NCBI GenBank assembly: GCA_030156535.1
Contig: JASGMJ010000029.1
Span: 1 to 50,705, forward strand
Direction: 5' to 3'
Source of the DNA: Candidatus Sumerlaeota bacterium
GTDB lineage: Bacteria; Sumerlaeota; Sumerlaeia; SLMS01; JAHLLQ01
DNA: 50,705 nt
Shown: piece by piece, positions 48,431 to 50,705 of the stretch
Position numbering within the stretch: the stretch's first letter is position 1
Layout of the letters: each line of letters starts with the position of its first letter
Notes under the pieces: model-generated
Database searches by the model: none
What the model saw: only the letters and a program-made list of their open reading frames with translations
What the model was told of the DNA's origin: nothing
Position numbers and translations under genes: made by a program

Positions 48431-48469
48431 ATGCCGCGTGGAAAGCCGCTGCTGACAGACGGCATCTGA
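48431..48469 (+). pseudogene. Scrap resembling the start of an IS5-type transposase
   Basis: After AGAGGAA there is a 12-codon frame, MPRGKPLLTDGI, then a stop and a run of nine A (48469-48477). The first ten residues look like the N terminus of many IS5-family transposases (M-x-RGKPLLTD-x-x-W). The frame ends where the family would continue, so only a fragment could remain. The match is short and tentative. Confidence 0.3.
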
Positions 48470-48477
48470 AAAAAAAA

Positions 48478-48645
48478 GCCGCGTTCGTGACCGCCGAGAC
48501 GCTGAATTGATCGCCGCTGTGAAAGAACCAGTCGGCCGGGATACCGCCCTGCGGCACCGCCCGACGCATCGTCACCACGTCGTCGATATAGGCGCCGTGG
48601 ATGGTGCTGGCAAGCACGGAATCGTCCGTCCCCCGCCGCTCCGAC
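48478..48645 (-). pseudogene. Displaced Rhs core fragment
   Basis: On the minus strand this encodes HGAYIDDVVTMRRAVPQG, ADWFFHSGDQFSVSAVTNAA, the typical Rhs stretch just before the C-terminal core end. It then runs into a run of A (FFF) and stops being Rhs-like. The 90 bp at 48481-48570 match the Rhs gene at the right edge with three differences. It is a displaced module without the remaining core or a toxin domain. Confidence 0.75.
48481..48570. repeat. 90-bp Rhs repeat, left copy
   Basis: Nearly identical (87 of 90) to 50616-50705 in the same orientation. It ends with the same ACGCATC at which the window ends. Confidence 0.9.
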
Positions 48646-48783
48646 ACTCTTCACGCTGATCGAAGCCGTCCGACGCGCGAATCTGAACATGCGCAACGGT
48701 CTAACCGATTTGCTCGCCTGCCCTTCCAGCTCGTCAACCGCCTCGGGGAGCTCCTGCCGGAGGCACCCCGCCGCCCCATAACC
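48644..48783 (+). pseudogene. IS66-type transposase C-terminal remnant, frameshifted
   Basis: The plus strand reads TLFTLIEAVRRANLNMRNGL, TDLLA in one frame, and RLPFQLVNRLGELLPEAPRR in the next. Joined, this matches the IS66 TnpC C-terminal pattern (…LIxxA…YLxDLLxRLP…NRLxELLP). The frame change falls near 48712-48720. It abuts the displaced Rhs fragment, consistent with IS activity around this locus. The family match is by eye. Confidence 0.45.
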
Positions 48784-48936
48784 CGCCGTAAGTTCAAGAC
48801 TGATAGTCCAGTTGGGAGGGGCACCATCACGGTACTCCTGCCCCGCTACTGGAGACCCGTTGCCCGGTTGCCCACCGTATGGCCAGTATGTATGGGCCTG
48901 CTGGGGCGTGTACAGAATTGTCAGGGAGTAAACTAA
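48784..48936. other. Unassigned remnant between the IS66-like scrap and the lipoprotein gene
   Basis: On the minus strand the frame of the lipoprotein gene continues beyond its stop with TILYTPQQAHTYWPYGGQPG and stays open toward 48307. It looks like real coding sequence, but I cannot place it. It could be the tail of an earlier gene joined by rearrangement. Confidence 0.35.
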
Positions 48937-49428
48937 CTACTCTGTTGACCCAACTTGCTCCTGAACAATATAGTAGCGGTTGGTTCTTTTCCCGCACTCC
49001 CCTATATACACAATAGGCCTTCCTATCTCTAGCATGCCATCAAATGGAGCCTCATTAGCAGGATTGCCCATATAGATCGTTTCCGTTGAACATGAATCAA
49101 AACACACTGCCAAGTGCCATCTTTGGCCATCGTCTTGCACCCCATAGGAGTAGTTCGCACCCTCCTGCTCCAGGCTCTTTATGAATCCATCAATGGATAC
49201 TATGAAAGGCACCGGTGTAGTCAGGTTGTCCAATCTTGCTGGATAGTGCCCGAACGCACTATGGTATTCCTTGAGGGCTGTATCCAAAGACATTATTTCG
49301 CCCCCGTAATGGTATCTGGTCTCGTACGGAGCATCCTCGTTGCCACAGCCAGCTATCAAGGATAGTGTCAATGCTACCCCTATCAAGGCAGGCATTGTGG
49401 TGTAGGCAAGGCAACTGTTCTTCATCAT
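48937..49428 (-). CDS. Small lipoprotein with pseudopilin-like core; candidate immunity protein
   Basis: This 163-aa protein has a lipoprotein signal (VALTLSLIAGC), then a soluble part. One stretch, MSLDTALKEYHSAFGHYPARL, resembles the post-helix segment of GspG-type pseudopilins (a helix followed by GxYP). It contains several Cys (CFDSCS, GECGKR). It sits directly downstream of the Rhs C-terminal domain on the same strand, the usual place of the cognate immunity gene, and shares its lower GC. A membrane-anchored immunity protein would fit a toxin acting in the periplasm. No family assignment is certain. The start is the ATG pair at 49423-49428. Confidence 0.65.
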   Translation of the reverse strand: MMKNSCLAYTTMPALIGVALTLSLIAGCGNEDAPYETRYHYGGEIMSLDTALKEYHSAFGHYPARLDNLTTPVPFIVSIDGFIKSLEQEGANYSYGVQDDGQRWHLAVCFDSCSTETIYMGNPANEAPFDGMLEIGRPIVYIGECGKRTNRYYIVQEQVGSTE

Positions 49429-49675
49429 TTTACCCCATGAGACTCCATCGCTTGTCAGCCAACTCTCAGATCCTGCAATCTGATATTCTATTCATGGTGT
49501 GCGGGCTGACTCATCCATGCTTCGTCAACGCATCAAGACGCTCTTTCTGTTGTCCTTTCCTAAACAGTCCCAGAAGGCTGCCTGTGGTCACGATGCTACA
49601 AGTTCGCAAGATGGTCCTGACACAGGAGGAAAAAACCCTCTTGACGCCAATAGCAAGACTCTTCGGCAAGAAACT
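49429..49675. other. Spacer between Rhs C-terminal domain and lipoprotein gene
   Basis: This 247-bp stretch is fairly AT-rich and has no supported gene. It should carry the promoter or leader of the lipoprotein gene, if that gene has its own. Confidence 0.4.
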
Positions 49676-50705
49676 TCAGTCACCACAAGCCTGTCGTTCG
49701 CATTGTGGTCGCGCCTCGCTTGAGTGAGTCTTACCTCTCGGCACGAAGGCTCTTAGTCCACCACCACCACGTCCATATTCGATGTACTTACGAAATAGTG
49801 GAGCATGGTACCGAACTGGCTCTGCAGATGCAATCACCAACACGTTGTTCTCATCGGCAAACTTCTGAAGCGATTCGGCTATCTCATCTCGCCATATGTA
49901 CCATCTTCCATTAATCTTCTGCAACCCAGCTGATCCTTGGGAAACTTCGGCATCTGTTGCTCTCCTCATACCATAATTTGGACTTGCAAAATCACATGAG
50001 AACAACTGAAGGACGGCGTAGTCAGAAAATATTCCTTCCCAATCATAACCGGGGACATAAACCATTTCATGTGAGCCAGAAGGACCTATTTCGAAGAATC
50101 TTTGCCCTCCGTGGGCATATATCCCAAGATAGTCAAGCTTCTGATCTTTGGCTCTATACTCATCCATGATGCTATCGAAGTCTTCGAGCGAAAGCACGCG
50201 CTGTACACTGTGAGGCTCATTCAGGCTCTTGTTTCGTGAGGCCCGCTTCTCTGCATCATCTAGTGCCACTACAAGGGCGGTCTTGTCTTTCTCCGGAAAG
50301 CAGACTATCGAGCAGGAATCCTCTCCCCACGGGTCCACCCACGACCACGGGTCGTTGCCGGTGTAAGTGTAGCCGTTGCCCAAGTTGAGCGCGTCGCCCC
50401 AGATGCCGATCGGGTCGCGCGTCGTGAACCGCCCCAGCCCCGGCGAGAACGTGCGGAACCGATAGTGGTACGTGCGCTCGGCCGCGTCCCACCGCCGGCC
50501 CGTGAACGCATACGGGTTCCCGATCGCCGAAGCCGCCATGGCCGACCCGCCCGGCGTGAAAAACGTCGGCGCGCCGAAGTCTCCGTACGCCACGCGCTCG
50601 GCGAGCGCCCCCGCCGCGTTCGTCACGGCCGAGACGCTGAATTGATCGTCGCTGTGAAAGAACCAGTCGGCCGGGATACCGCCCTGCGGCACCGCCCGAC
50701 GCATC
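49676..50705 (-). CDS. 3' end of an Rhs/YD-repeat gene with caspase-fold-like C-terminal toxin domain (5' end outside window)
   Basis: The visible 342+ residues start in the Rhs core: the DWFFHSDDQFSVSAVT segment, then YHYRFRTFSPGLGRFTTRDP, the conserved core boundary with YTYTGNDPWSWVDPWG. After this, at about residue 128, the sequence changes to an AT-rich C-terminal domain of about 215 residues. It holds LDYLGIYAHGG (H198), VLQLFSCDFASP (C237) and ENNVLVIASAEP. The His-Gly and Cys-Asp placement after hydrophobic strands matches clan CD (CHAT/DUF4347) folds. This reading is inference; no named toxin family is recognised. The gene is open to the right edge. The lipoprotein gene follows 247 bp later. 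The function is probably contact-dependent antagonism. Confidence 0.8.
   Translation of the reverse strand, partial: MRRAVPQGGIPADWFFHSDDQFSVSAVTNAAGALAERVAYGDFGAPTFFTPGGSAMAASAIGNPYAFTGRRWDAAERTYHYRFRTFSPGLGRFTTRDPIGIWGDALNLGNGYTYTGNDPWSWVDPWGEDSCSIVCFPEKDKTALVVALDDAEKRASRNKSLNEPHSVQRVLSLEDFDSIMDEYRAKDQKLDYLGIYAHGGQRFFEIGPSGSHEMVYVPGYDWEGIFSDYAVLQLFSCDFASPNYGMRRATDAEVSQGSAGLQKINGRWYIWRDEIAESLQKFADENNVLVIASAEPVRYHAPLFRKYIEYGRGGGGLRAFVPRGKTHSSEARPQCERQACGD
50616..50705. repeat. 90-bp Rhs repeat, right copy at the window edge
   Basis: Matches 48481-48570 at 87 of 90 positions. The window stops exactly at the end of the match compared, suggesting the real repeat continues and that the assembly was broken by it. 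Confidence 0.9.

Overview
The window is about 50.7 kb of mostly GC-rich bacterial DNA. It is open at both ends: the first and last genes run off the edges. MlaE/MlaF/MlaD-type lipid transport genes, several lipobox proteins and an undecaprenyl-phosphate sugar transferase point to a Gram-negative-type envelope. Dockerin and cohesin-like secreted proteins, PAS-rich kinases and a membrane pyrophosphatase would fit a poorly sampled lineage near the PVC/FCB or Sumerlaeota/Hydrogenedentota groups. That placement is inference; no rRNA or tRNA is visible.

Layout. (1) 0-10.1 kb: two convergent signalling pairs. On the plus strand are an HD-GYP response regulator and a hybrid histidine kinase. On the minus strand are a four-PAS membrane kinase and a receiver-PAS-kinase-receiver protein whose last receiver is cut by a one-base frameshift. 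(2) 10.6-13.8 kb: an arsenic operon on the minus strand (arsR, arsC, arsM, acr3) with a visible operator dyad and a terminator. (3) 13.9-18.9 kb: a DUF2062 membrane protein, a biotin-less carboxyltransferase resembling the transcarboxylase 5S subunit, and a K+-dependent-type membrane pyrophosphatase. (4) 18.9-23.6 kb, minus: twin-FHA protein, metallophosphoesterase, ribD and an unrecognised gene. (5) 23.7-30.8 kb, plus: TSUP permease, UspA-like protein, a cation/H+ antiporter fused to a PTS EIIA-like domain, a solute-binding lipoprotein, a cohesin-like secreted protein and a divergent NAD-kinase-like protein. (6) 31.0-36.6 kb, minus: a four-gene Mla-type operon (STAS-MlaE, MlaF, MlaD, lipoprotein) followed by a cohesin-like/dockerin secreted protein. 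(7) 36.9-44.4 kb: argC, a small Cys-rich protein, a GT39-like glycosyltransferase, a U32 peptidase-family protein and a MraY/WecA-family transferase. (8) 44.4-50.7 kb: an accessory region with two overlapping secreted-protein genes, a graveyard of IS and Rhs fragments, a small lipoprotein, and the 3' end of an Rhs gene with a variable C-terminal domain.

The most interesting part is the right end. The Rhs C-terminal domain is AT-rich and carries a His-Gly ... Ser-Cys-Asp pattern like a caspase-fold (clan CD; CHAT/DUF4347) domain. A lipoprotein with a pseudopilin-like core lies directly downstream and is the obvious immunity candidate. A displaced piece of the same Rhs core sits beside IS66-like and IS5-like transposase scraps. 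The contig ends exactly where the 90-bp Rhs repeat ends, so the assembly probably broke on this repeat.
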